Part shown: one piece after another, positions 33,086 to 44,400 of the stretch
Layout: every line of letters starts with the position of its first letter
How positions within the stretch are numbered: the first letter of the stretch is position 1
Assembly (NCBI GenBank): GCA_009763385.1
Contig: CM019824.1
Coordinates: forward strand, 152,030,305 to 152,094,304
Source of the DNA: Coix lacryma-jobi var. lacryma-jobi
Taxonomy: Eukaryota; Streptophyta; Magnoliopsida; Poales; Poaceae
Direction of reading: 5' to 3'
Length of the DNA stretch: 64,000 bases
Notes under the pieces: generated by a model
The model's input: the letters and a program-made list of their open reading frames with translations, nothing else
Database searches by the model: none
Told to the model about the DNA's origin: nothing
Program-made: the position numbers and the translations under genes

Positions 33086-33997
33086 TGTTGTTTCAGGACC
33101 GAGACCTCGAAACAGCAGGTTGTCACACGAGCGAGAGCGCGAAGCGAAAGCGAGAGTAGACGAAAGAAAGTGGGAAATCGGGTGAAGTGAACAGTGCTCT
33201 CCCTCCCTCCACTTGGGAGGTCGAGAGCTTTTTATATTATCCCAGATCAGTTTGAAAGTACAAGAATGCCCGTCCAACCACTCTGTTGCAATTACAACGG
33301 TATCCTACTCAACTACTCCGTGGCTGTTTGCCGCCCTCAGCGACCCGAGGGGCAACTTCGTAACTCCGTCTCTTGATGGGCCCCGCGCCTCCCGGCTCCT
33401 TCCCCTGTCCGGTGGGTTCGCTCCCTTCGACCGAGGCTTCCGGCGACCTGCGAAAGCCTGTGAAAAACCAAAGGCGTGAACGACGAAAGTTCCTGCCGGA
33501 GGCACCGGGCTCCTTCCGCGCGAAAGCAGCTCGGTCCGCTCGCTGCTGCTCTTTCGCACGAAAGCCACCCGCCTGCGTGTTTCCGCTCGGAAGCTGCTTC
33601 TGTGCCCGGGCTCCGGCCGTCTTGGCCCTTCTTCACGCGGATGCGTGCTCCCGCGCGATGACAAGCTTTTGCGCGAATGCTTCCTTTCGCACGAAAGCTC
33701 CATCCTACTTCGATCTTGCGGGTCGGAGGCGAATGCGTGCTTTCGGGCGACGACGTGCTTCCGCGCGAATGCTTCCTTTCGCACGAAAGCTCCGTCTTCC
33801 TTCGGTTTCGCGGGCCGAAGGCAAATGCGTGCTTCCGCGCGAATGCTTCCTTTCGCACGAAAACTCCGTCATCCTTCGATCTTGCGGGCCGGAGGCGAAT
33901 GCGTGCTTCCGCGCGAATGCGCACATCCGCGCGAAAGCTTCGTCTTCCTTTGGTATTGTGGGCCGGAGGCGCCAGCGATCTGGGTACCATCCCAACA
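33086..33997 (-). mobile_element. 5' LTR (right) of the Tat element, 912 bp
   Basis: It runs from TGTTGTTTCAGGACC to GGTACCATCCCAACA on the plus strand, followed by the target duplication ATAAG. It is alignable with the left LTR along its length. It differs mostly by transitions and by one extra internal unit of about 73 bp around 33780-33910. Confidence 0.9.
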
Positions 33998-34002
33998 ATA
34001 AG

Positions 34003-34392
34003 GCATGCTGGATCATGAATGGTAGAGAGCAAAACCTGGATTGCTGCTAGGATGGTCTGCAGCGGTGCAGCAGCCACACGATGGACAATCAAAGCTGCAA
34101 TAGTCAGCACCAACAGAGAAGTCAGAGAGCAGAACCTTGCTATTCAGAAAAAAACTTGCTGAAAAAAATCTGTGGCCAAAAAAGTTGACACAAACGTGAA
34201 CAGAAACTCTCCTTTTGCTGGACAAGAATTTGTGACTATCACCTGCACCTGATACAGAAAATAACAAAGATGCAAGTGATGAAGGGGCATTGGTGATATT
34301 ATAACGTCAGTCCATATACCATTCCACAAGCTCTCACCATTATAAATTCTATTTCAGTCAACTGCAAATGAAAATATTCACCACAATACATA
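34003..34392. other. flank of the Tat element, no gene
   Basis: Continuous with the left flank near 19.6 kb: GCTGGATCATGAA occurs at 19660-19672 and 34007-34019. Nothing else recognised. Confidence 0.45.
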
Positions 34393-34394
34393 TA

Positions 34395-34846
34395 CTCCCT
34401 CCATATAGAAAAAAAAATGACGTTTAAGACAGCATTTAGCATACCAAGGAGTGATTAATTAGGGTAGAGTTTTTCCTGTTTGCCCCTATTAAATACTGCT
34501 TCACGTGCATTTTTTACATGAACGTTTCCTAGATTAACTGGTTAGCACACCGAGGTGTGAGGGTTTGAGGCAGGCGAGCCAAGTTCGACTCCTGGCGCCC
34601 AATTTTTTGTTGTTTTGCATGTTCTCATGGCGCCCCTATTAAATGCGAGTGGAAAACAGCGACGATGATAGGCAAGCGGCCCCGGCGCGGATGGGAATCG
34701 AGGAGAATTGGTTGCGGCGTGGATTAGCGGTGCATGCAACGAAGGGGCAGGGGTATTAGCGTCCAGATTATGTTTGCCAGAACGTCATTCTTTACGATCT
34801 TACGTATAGGGGCCAGAACGTCGTTTTTTTTGTTATACGGAGAGAG
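34395..34846. mobile_element. Stowaway-like (Tc1/mariner) MITE, 452 bp
   Basis: The left end is CTCCCTCCATATAGAAAA and the right end reads CTCTCTCCGTATAACAAAA on the minus strand. They form inverted repeats that extend into the ATGACGTT/ACGACGTT segments. TA dinucleotides flank both sides (34393-34394 and 34847-34848), as expected for Stowaway target duplications. No transposase. A tRNA-like segment is inserted inside. Confidence 0.85.
34495..34631 (+). repeat. tRNA-like insertion bracketed by 13-bp direct repeats (possible SINE)
   Basis: GCCCCTATTAAAT occurs at 34482-34494 and again at 34632-34644, like a target duplication. The 137 bases between them contain an A-box-like TGGTTAGCACACC (34539-34551), a strong B-box match AGTTCGACTCC (34582-34592), a tRNA-3'-end-like CTGGCGCCCA and then a T run. 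The acceptor stem does not pair, so it is not a functional tRNA gene. Confidence 0.5.
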
Positions 34847-34848
34847 TA

Positions 34849-35572
34849 CATGATAAATTGAACCTGGACAGGAACAAAATAATTTAATTTGTTAGGGACT
34901 GGGCACATGCATGTCGAAGCTAACTCCCATTCATCACCCTCTCGTTTGCTGCAGTTGAATCTTTGTCAAATAAAACAGCTACTGCCTACTGCATTGAGAA
35001 TATATTGATCCTTATTTTGCAAAACATGATTCAAATCAGCTGTGTACTCAAGTACATTTTGCATCAAGTGCTCCATCTATGAATTTTGCAATTGACAATA
35101 ACATTTGACGGAGCATGGCAAAGGGGGTTTCAATTTTGATTACCTCTGAACAAAGAAATTAAATCAAATTGAGGTCAGACTTTGGAGCAGAGCACAGGAG
35201 CAGTCGGGCTCACCGGTTCCAGCAACCGAACCCGCACAAGGTTGGCGACACCGTCGCCGCGAGCGGCCATGCAGGTGGAGGCGCGGGCGTGCTGCCTGGC
35301 GGCGGCGCAGTGCGATTCCGCGTCTGCGAAGGGGAAGCTGCTGGCGCCTACTCCCAGACAACTCCGGCGGGCATCGGATCGGAGGCACAACTCCAGCGAG
35401 CGCTAGTTGCCGTCAGGCCGAGGTCACGAGGAGGCATCGTCGTGGGGAGGAGGAGAGGGCATCTCGTGCGGGATTGCGGGTTCTCACGAGGGCGGGCATC
35501 ACACGAGGGCGAGAGAAGGCGGCGGGGGGAAGGGATTTTGTCTCTGATCGTGCGGGAGTGTCGTCCAAGTTA
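34849..35572. other. intergenic sequence, GC-rich right half
   Basis: 34849-35160 is AT-rich with nothing recognised. 35170-35570 is GC-rich with overlapping open frames in several directions, none with a recognisable protein. It may be a captured gene fragment. Confidence 0.4.
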
Positions 35573-37989
35573 TTAGGACTGGACCGGAGATCGAACCGGC
35601 GAGGCTCTTGGTTCACTGGTTCACTGGTCCAACCGTTTAGAACCGGTTGAACCACCGGTTCAATTGTTTTGGACCGGACAAATTGGACCGGCCAGAAACA
35701 CTTTGAACCGGTATATATGTATATATTTTTTGTCAGTATACCCCATATATGTATATGCTATAATTAATAATTATAGATGGTAAACAACATATGTATAATG
35801 ATCTGTTCTTGAATTCAAAACAAGTGCGTGACAACAATAACATAAGGTTCATCTTCAGATAGTAGCCAAAGAAAGAAAAACCTTGGTAAAATATAATTTT
35901 TCGGTAATGCTGTAACTCAGACGTCCGTCGTTTCCGGACGGGGCTCACTTCTCATCGCTCGTTCCTATCCATTGATTTACATTAAAAAAAACCAGTCATC
36001 CTTCTTATCTCTTCACACGCACCGCTCGTCCAGAATATATACACAGCGTCATAACTTTCCCCACTCACCAATTCCTCCCCTTCCACAGCGACCAGACTCA
36101 ACAATTTCTCCCCTTCCATGGCGGTAGATCCGTCGCTGCCCGTACCCCTGGGCTAGTGCCTCTCTGCCCGCACCACCGCACGCCCTCACCCTGCCTCCGC
36201 CCCCCTCCCGCTCTCTCCAAGCGCAGTTGCTGGTCCTCTCCTCCCTCACCGAGCCTGCTGGGAAGGACCACAACGACAACCTCCCCGAGGAGCTCCTCGC
36301 CCTCATCTACGGTCTCCTCGGCTTCGACAACCGCAAGTTTTGCTCCCCTCGTGTGTCGTCGCTAGCTAGTCGTAGAGGCTGCCTCCCGCCTCCGGCTCGC
36401 ACATGACATCGAGGCACTGCTTCTCGCCGACTCACCCTCCCCAGCCTCCTTTCTCGTCGTCTCCAAGCTTAAGATGTTGCTAAAAGTCCATGTTGCAATA
36501 GTATGTTTTAAGCGTTTGAGATGTTTCATCTGAATGTTGTAATTGTTTTATCTTGGTGTTACAAAAGTAGATCGGAATATTGCACATGTTGCAGTGGTTG
36601 TGCACATATCTTGCAAGTATTTTATCTGAATGTTGCGTATATTTTTGCAACTGGTTTTCAGGTGTTTTCATGTGTTTTTTTTTCTTGTGTTACATACGCA
36701 GTTTCGAGTGTTTCAGCTATGTTGGTATGTATGTTGCAATTGTTTCATTTCGATGTTTCAAAAGTAAATCTGATGTTGCATCTAATGTTTCATATGTATG
36801 TTTCATGTGTTTCATATGCATTCAAATATATATTGCAATTGTTGCATCCGGATATTTTAAAAAATAGATCGAGTGTTGCATCTTTGTCCTTGCTTTTCTG
36901 TCGCCTCTCCTTCGCCTTGATGTCTCCTCCTCCCGACATGTTGCATCCAGTTGGGCATCCGCCGCCCCCTCCCCCTCTTCTATGTTGGTGTGGCCACCGA
37001 ATATAGTTGTTGGTCATGTGCATGTGCGTGAGCAGCGGAGGGGTGTGCGGGGTGTGGGGTGGGAGGAGGGATCCCTGTGTGCAGTTGAGCAGTGCGAGCC
37101 CCGTGTGGAGGCATGAGATGCAAGTGTGTGGGGGAGTCAGAGTGCAGGCACCGGCGTCCGAACGCGCGCGTCTGTCCGGACGTCCGGGCGCTAGCACTAC
37201 CAAATTTGTAAAACAAATACAAAAGCATCAGATTATAAATTTTTTCTAGCACTCAATTTGTCATAGCCACGGATGCCTAATGTAATCTTAACTAGAAAAC
37301 ACTTCATTTGTCAGGAATTCAGTAAAGCGTGGACCTTGGACTTGGAGTAAAGCAACGGGCAGTAGCAGCAGTCAGGCACTCGCCCCCACGAGCTGCTGGC
37401 CGGGAGTGCGCACTGCGCAGAAGCAGCTGCACCATCGCCCAGCAGGCCGCGACCGCCTGTTGCTCACCGCCGCCGGCCGCCGCCGCCTCAGAGCTAGAGG
37501 CCCAGTGGCCTGTTGCCCACCTGCCCCCGCAGCCGCATGCGCACGCCGCCGGCCAGAGCCTCAATCTTGCCTTGCTGCCTAACACAGCCGCCTGCGTGCA
37601 CCGCTGACCGGACACCGGAGCAGAGTCGCCGCCACCGGTGCCTGGAACCCCGGAGGGAACAGAGCCGCCGCGGCCCATGCGAGATGTCGCGAAAAGTGAA
37701 AAAAATTCCCACGCTTTAGCGATTCAGCCGGTAAAACAACCCTAAATGACCTATTTTGACCAATTTCCAATAATGCCCCTAAATAGATAAGGCCGTCTGA
37801 GTACACCGAGGGGCAACTTTGGAAAAAATTTAAAACTCACCGGTTCGCATGGAACCGCTCGGTTCGACAAAAAACCGGCCGGTTCAGCCGGTTTATAGCG
37901 GTTCGATTGCACAGACTGTCTTTTAACCGAACCAGACCGGTTTAGGCTCTAGTTCGGTCTTTTACCGGTCCGACCGCCGGTCCGGTCCT
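35573..37989. mobile_element. DNA transposon-like element with ACCGG-rich inverted ends and composite interior
   Basis: The left end AGGACTGGACCGG (35575-35587) matches the right end, read on the minus strand, AGGACCGGACCGG (37977-37989). Both ends are followed by many AACCGGTT words. A possible 5-bp duplication AGTTA flanks it (35568-35572 and 37990-37994). The interior is composite: Pro/Leu-rich GC segments at 36120-36480 and 37320-37720, an AT-rich run at 35730-35900, and a variant repeat region. No transposase was seen, so superfamily is not assigned. Confidence 0.45.
36480..36870. repeat. imperfect repeats around the word ATGTTGCA
   Basis: Variants of ATGTTGCAATTGTTTTATCT alternate with AAAGTAGATCGGA-type segments about every 40-50 bases. 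This kind of run is common in grass repetitive DNA. With the segments CAGACGTCCGTCGTTTCCGG (35919-35938) and GTCCGGACGTCCGGGCGCT (37172-37190) at its sides it may be a nested element. Confidence 0.4.
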
Positions 37990-38423
37990 AGTTAGGATTG
38001 TCGTATGGTTTCCTAATCAGCGATCATTTGGTGGCATTTTATGAAGAATTATTACTGTTGGCCCACGAATAGTGGTATTTTTTTGAGAAACAATGTAGGA
38101 GGAGCGGGTGGACGAGGACCGCAAGAGGCAGGCCCCAGGAAGCGAAGGGTGCCCTCACTAAGAAAATTTACACGCCTTACTCTTTTTAGTTTTAGAGATT
38201 AGACCAAAGACATTTCAAATCAAGATGCATGCATGGTGGATGTGTAGTGGGGGGCGCAGGAGGCACGGTCGATGGAGTATGGAGAGAAGCGCAAGCGACT
38301 GATGCTGCCGTAATTGTGAGAGAGGTGTGGATGATTGGTGATGACGCGGTTTCATAAGAAGCTACAAAAATCATCTTATGGGAATCTCCTATTTAGTTAT
38401 AAAAGACAAAAAGATGACCAAAC
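37990..38423. other. intergenic sequence
   Basis: No gene or repeat recognised. Its last bases, GATGACCAAAC (38413-38423), form the left copy of the target duplication of the next element. Confidence 0.5.
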
Positions 38424-40036
38424 GAAAAACGGTATTACGATACACGACCCCCCCCGTGCGTTGTCTCCATACAAGGGGCGGCTCGGGGGCGACTCCAGAA
38501 ACCACCGCCGGCGCCCCGCCTCCTCGCCGACTCCCCCGCCACCGCCGCCGCTCCCTAGCTCGCGGTGGTGGCGGCCCGCTGTGGCACTCAACAAGGCCTA
38601 CCGCAGCAGCCTCCATCCCCTCTCTCCCCTACCCTCCACTCGCCCTCAGAGCTCGCTTTTTCTCCCGTCAAGGATGACCAGCGGCGGACCGTGGCGGCCA
38701 GGTTTGGGCCCCAAGCGCCCAGATCCGGTGACCTCCAAGGCGGATCCGGGGGCCGCTGCTCTGGAACGGGCGGTGAGCTGTGGCGGCCAGGTTTGGCCCC
38801 CACGCCCAGATCTGGTGACCTCCAGTGCAGATCCGGCGGTCACTGCTCTGGATCCGGCACTGGGGGTGCGTGACGGTGCACGTGGGATTCGAGGGGAGGA
38901 GCAGCGTCGGATCCCGTCGGGCCACCTCAAGCACATGTTCTTCGGCATCCCCTCTGTGCAACTCCTCTCAGCTGGACGCGGCTGATTGGGCCTGATGTGC
39001 CTCTTCGGGGATGTCGAAGCTCTATGGGCGTGTCGTCGTGCTGCGCTGGCCAACCTGGTTCAGAGATGACGAAGGCGGACTACAGTTCGTTGCAGGGACT
39101 GGGGTGGTTAGGCGAAAGCCGTGCACGACCTGGTTGTGCTATCGACGATGATGCCCACGAGCGTCGTTTACCTCCTTGAAGGCGTTGATGTTGCGTCCCC
39201 ATCCATAGTTGTAACTCCATCCCTCTCCTCATGGTGAAAACCGAGCTCTAGTTATCTGGAGCCGGTGGTGATGGCGTCAACGATGTCGCGTCCTTCTTGG
39301 AGGCACCACTGTGGAGGAGCCAACTCAGAACTACCTCACCTCTTCTGGCATGACATCACTTTGAGCTCTTCGTGGCTACTCTTCCATCTCTTCCCGCTAT
39401 GGTTCAATTAACCTCGTACTCCTTGCTTTTGCGCACACTAGTTGCTCGCTTGTGTCGTCTTCAATGGTGTACTATGTCATCTCCTACATCACTAGAGTGT
39501 TCCGCCTCATCTTATGTCGGGTTGTGGGACCATGATCCCCTCTCTTGGATCTCCTCATTCTCCCATCGATGGTCCTCCCTCCTTTGAGGCTTCCTCCCCC
39601 AAAGGGCGTATGTGGGCGTCGATCGGATCCTGGATGCCCTCCATCACACGTTGCATCTCTTAGCTGTCGTCTATTGTCTCCAACTCAATGCCTTACAATC
39701 GTATGGTTGTCGTCTGCTGGACTCAACTCAATTCTTTACAGTGGCTTGTGAAATAGGGCTCTTCAGTGTCTGCCATTCGACGATGGCACCAGTTAGAAAC
39801 TTGGTGTGCATCCTTATTTTGGGTAGTAGGTTAGTTGCACATGTGTTTATGTTGTTATTGTTTCGCTGGTGTTGTAACTCTCTTCTTTCCCTATGTCTTA
39901 TAACTCTTGGACCTTAAGGGTCACCTCTGTAAGGTGCCTTGCACCCTTTTCACTGCCTAAGGGTCCCCTTATGGCACCAGTTAAATGAAATGCAGGTGAG
40001 GATCCCTGCGATCCCCCCCGAAGTTCCCTAAAAAAA
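38424..40036 (+). mobile_element. non-LTR retroinsertion with poly(A) tail and target duplication
   Basis: GATGACCAAAC before the element (38413-38423) is repeated as GTTGACCAAAC after the A7 tail (40037-40047), with one mismatch. The 3' end, AAATGAAATGCAGGTGAGGA then TCCCTGCG, is a phrase I know from the 3' ends of grass LINE-related elements. The 5' half is GC-rich, with two copies of a segment containing CCAGATC[C/T]GGTGACCTCCA (38719 and 38810). No reverse transcriptase is encoded, so it was moved by another LINE. Confidence 0.65.
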
Positions 40037-40047
40037 GTTGACCAAAC

Positions 40048-40845
40048 TACATGGCTCGTGCCTTAGCACAGGCTAGATTAGATTTTTTTGTCATACCTTC
40101 CGACTACAGCTATTTCCATAATAGTATATATTGTTAGATATTTATGCAATTTCTAACACAGTTTAATTAATTTAATCCGAAAATATAGCCATTTAACAGT
40201 TATAACAATTATGATAATGGACATGATAATTTAAGCAGCATAAAAACTCATATATATATATATATATAGCCCAAACACAATGATCATGATGAATGACATA
40301 TGACCACGATAAATATGATAAAAAAGAACTACATATCATAATATATACTAATATATTATAGAAAACACGCAAGCGGGATACGTCATGCATATCACTAAAC
40401 AAAACAAACATCACATAAGATATGATTATTATTATGTTGAAAAACAGAAGATCAAGTGAGTACCCTACGGAGGGTCCAATGCCAAAGGCATCAGAGGCTC
40501 CATTAGCATTGGTACTCATCCCTGAGTGGTTAGTGCGTTTGCTCAAAGTAGTGGATCAAAGTCGATGCAGGAAGGTGTTCGCAGTGCCGATCCCGTTCAT
40601 GTCCAGAGGTCTAGAGGATGAAGAAGGCGAACACGAATAGAGAAGTCGCGAAGACGCTCTCCAAAAACCTAATTGCCACACGTCTCGAGCAGGACTCTCA
40701 GACAACAATGGCTTCAGAGGCACCTGCTCTCCAGCGACTCCGTGCATGCAGAGACACCAAACGGGGAAGAACGATCCACAACAGAAGATGTGGTTGGTGT
40801 GTTTGTTTCTATGTTTTGCAACGGGGGATGAACAGGAATGAGAAG
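40048..40845. other. AT-rich intergenic sequence
   Basis: Contains a (TA)n microsatellite at about 40249-40268. Open frames at 40422-40930 show no recognisable protein. It ends at the Copia-like LTR. Confidence 0.5.
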
Positions 40846-41449
40846 TGAAAGGATCAAGATGCCCAAGAGGGGGGGGGGGGTTGAATTGGGCTTTTCTAAA
40901 ACTTTTGCGATAATTAAATCCTAACAAGCCCAATTAACCCCTTGTGCCTAGAAGTGTGATTCTCTAAACTCAACCGCACAAAAGATCAACACTATGTCAT
41001 ATCTACTCTACCATGGCAATTCAAGTATGCATGAACAACAAGTAAATTGCGGAATTGAATTGCTTAAAAGTAAATGCGTAAGTAAAAGAGTAGAGATGAC
41101 ACGACGATCTTTTTCCCGAGGTATCGAGGTGTCGGCACACCCCCTAGTCCTCGTTGGAGCACCTGCGCAAGGGTATCGCTCCCCCTTGATCCGCGCAAGG
41201 ATCAAGTGCTCACTATGAGCTGATTCTTCGCCACTCCGGCCCGGTGAATCGCTCACTACCGGTCACAAGCCTCCTTGGGTCATCCACAAGCCTCCGGATG
41301 ATCACCAAGCTTCACGATCACCACCAAGCCGTCTAGGTGATGCCGATCACCAAGAGTAACAAGCTAGAACTCTCACTTGACCACCTCTAGCTCTGATTGT
41401 GAGGGTCTCTGCTTCCCAGGTCTAGTGTCCTTCCCCTCCCCTCCCTTCT

Positions 41450-44400
41450 ATGGATCTCCCTACTAAATTGCAAGAAAAGTTGAATTTTGATCATGGCAAG
41501 AAGTTTCGAAAGGAAGTGCTCCAACTTTTTGGATCCACAGTACACCATCCTTTTGATTCTCTGGCTGGCTCTTTCTTCTTATTGGTCACTTTTCGGCGTT
41601 ACACCTTTCACTTAAGGGAACATTCTGTGGCTTGTACTTTGGCTTCTTATCTTGGTGGATCGTCCTCTGGTTTTCATGTTCAGTTTCAGAGTGATCGTTA
41701 CTTCAGGATATCTGTTGCGTGCAAATCTGTTAGTTTTCATATTTTCAATCTAAGACGGTTTATTGGTGATCACTTTGATGTCTACTTCCATCTTTGGCGA
41801 AATGGCACTGCCAATTGGGAACATGAGAAATTCCTCTGGGAAAGAGAACAAGAGGCTGAATGGTCAAAAGTTTTGTCCAAATCTGCAAAATGCAAAAGTC
41901 ATTCTTCTAAGAGGGTTCATTTTGCACAGAGATTAATCTCTTCTCCAAAAAGGATTCATTCTCCCCCAAGGCCAGCTTCTATAGACTTGTCCTTTGGAGA
42001 TTTCTCTTGTCGAATACCACGCCAGGATCAAGTTGCGGTTCATAAACCTTTGGTTTTCAGTGGCATCAACATCCAGCGCCCCATGGCTTTTCCGTGTTCT
42101 TCACGGCAGACTAAGAACCAAGTTTCAAATTTGAGTCATCGAAGTGTAGTTACTGGAAAAGCAATTCAAGGCGACAATCCAGGCGGGACTTTGGCACAGC
42201 AGCCACAGTGTAATTCACAGCAGCCACGATGTATTACATGTTTCCATTATGGTCATTTGGCCCAGTGGTGTTGGACAAAATCCAGGCCTGCTTTGCGTTG
42301 GCGGCCCAAGCGGGGCCTTTTACCAAATCTAGAAACACCTAATTATTTTTCATCTGCTATTAGTCCAAGTATTGGAAACTGTGCCGTCTCTCCGCCTTCC
42401 ATCGGTGAACTCGCCGAAAACCCCAACCAGCCCCAATCCACAGTACCATCGTCCCTGTTCGCACCGCCTGCTCTTTCCTCTCCACAAGCGCCGCCTCACT
42501 CGCCAAGCTCCCCACGATCACCAATGGCAAACTTTGCAGTTGATCCTCAGTCGTACATCCCTCGAGGTTTTGATCTTGAACACTGGGAGCGTCCTGCTCG
42601 GGGACGTACGGTCAATGCAGGGGACCCCCCGAGAAGGCATGAAGATTTCGCCATCATCACAATGCATCCGGCGCCACAGCAGCATCATCTTCATGACGCC
42701 CTGGATGAGGTGATTCACTACTTTGAAGTTGTTCGGTACGCTCCAATCGTGTCATCTTGTTTGTCACCCCTAGGGCTTTGTCTGCTTCAGTTCAGTTCGT
42801 CAGTGGCTAGGCAATCTATGATCAACATGAGCCCGCATTTGCTTGGTGGTGGGGTAGAATTGATAGTTGAACAACATGACCGTGGTCTTAATCTGTGTGC
42901 CTGCCCTTTTGAGAGAAATTGTTGGATCATGTTTTTAGCTTTTCCTTTAGACTTCCAGACGAAAGATTTCATCAGTCAGGCTGTTAGTTCTTTTGGATCG
43001 GTTATTACCTGGACGAGAAACACTACTTTCAGATCCAGGGTGCTTGTTCGCTGTTCTGTTCTTCAGATGAGTAAAATTCCTAGGAGTTTGATAGTTTGCA
43101 GAGGCTCAAACATTGGTGGAAATGGTAGCTCTTGGAGTGTGCCCGTGTTTGTTTTCAATTCTGAGTTTAATGACAATGTCCCTGCTGATGAAGACCCTAT
43201 TCCGGTTGACGGAAACCCCCACCCTCTTCCAGATCAGCAGATGAACAATCCAAACCCAATTCATCCTGCTTTTCAATGATGTGCAAGATTTTGAAGATGT
43301 TCAGCAAGCAAATCTTGCAGAAGGGTGGGTAATACCTGATGCTGCTCCCACTGCTCAAGCTGCAAACCTGAACAATGGCTGGCCTGCCTGACCCCAGTAG
43401 GAAGGTCTCCTAGTTCCTCAGGCAGAATTGGATCTAGTCGAGCAATTGGCAAACAATGTGGTACAACAGACTATTGACACTGGTTATCTATCACAATTAA
43501 AGGATAAATAAATATGAAAAGGACATGAATTCAATCACCAACAAAGGTTTAGGGTTTCAATTGACAATATTCCATGAGTTTTGGTGAATTGTGATTCTGC
43601 GGGGACTAAACCAAGAAACCAGCACATATTACTTCTCCTAGAAGGAACCCGACGGGAGATAACCGAACCGACGCATCAAGATTATTCTAGAAGGATCTAG
43701 AGGACACCAAAAGACACCAGGAGTCCGGGCACCCCGAGACATGGCCAGGTGGGACCGACCGGTCCCACCACCAGACCGGTCAGTCTGCCCCGGGCCCCTC
43801 TGGACTCTGCCTTCTGGAACATTCCTCCACCACCTACGAGGATGCATCTCAGCCGTACCTAAGGTCAGTTTGATCCAACGGCCACGGTTCCTCGCCCAGG
43901 GCTATATAAGCAGCCCCAGACCTCCCTCTCCAGAGCATCAGATCAAGTCATCAGATCAGTGTTTGATCAATCACATCATTCATCAGATTAGTTCATCACT
44001 AGAGAAGGAGATCAGTCGAAAGCCCTAGAACTACATCCACCTAGATTAGTTAGATAGAATAGGATTAGAGGAGGCAAGCTTTGCTTGGATTCCAGATCTA
44101 GCCACAAGAAGGCTCGGTAAACCCAAGATCTTCTCTCTTGTATTAACATTATGGATCTAATTCATAATTGCTCTTCTAGTTCATCATTGTTTATGTTCTA
44201 GTTCTAGTTCATCGTCTAGTTCATAATCTAGTTCTAGTTCATGTTCTAGTTCGTACTATAGTTCTTCTCGATGATCTAATTCATCTTATTGTTCTTCCCT
44301 GTGTTCTAGATAGTAATACAATTGATATGACTAAGACATCAATGATTATATTCTTGATTATATTGCTTATAGTATGCTTTGATTATATATTTGGCATAGA

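Larger units (their letters stand above)
19680..33997 (-). mobile_element. complete Tat-lineage Gypsy LTR retrotransposon, minus strand, 14.3 kb
   Basis: Two LTRs bound the element and the 5-bp target duplication ATAAG is present at 19675-19679 and 33998-34002. Read on the minus strand the order is 5' LTR, primer-binding site, gag, protease, reverse transcriptase, two RNase H regions, integrase, non-coding region with two tandem arrays, an extra gene on the opposite strand, polypurine tract, 3' LTR. The extra gene, long 3' region, second RNase H and lack of a chromodomain fit the Tat lineage (Grande/RIRE2-like). Gag-pol carries several stops and a frameshift, so it is not autonomous now. The LTRs differ at about 10 of the first 300 bases, so insertion is not recent. 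Confidence 0.9.

Noticed and set aside
34539..34601. Possible tRNA gene
   Set aside because: A and B boxes are present, but the acceptor arms do not pair and no cloverleaf fits.
36521..37006. Open frame of 161 codons rich in Cys, Phe and Val
   Set aside because: Spans the ATGTTGCA repeat region; composition follows from the repeat.
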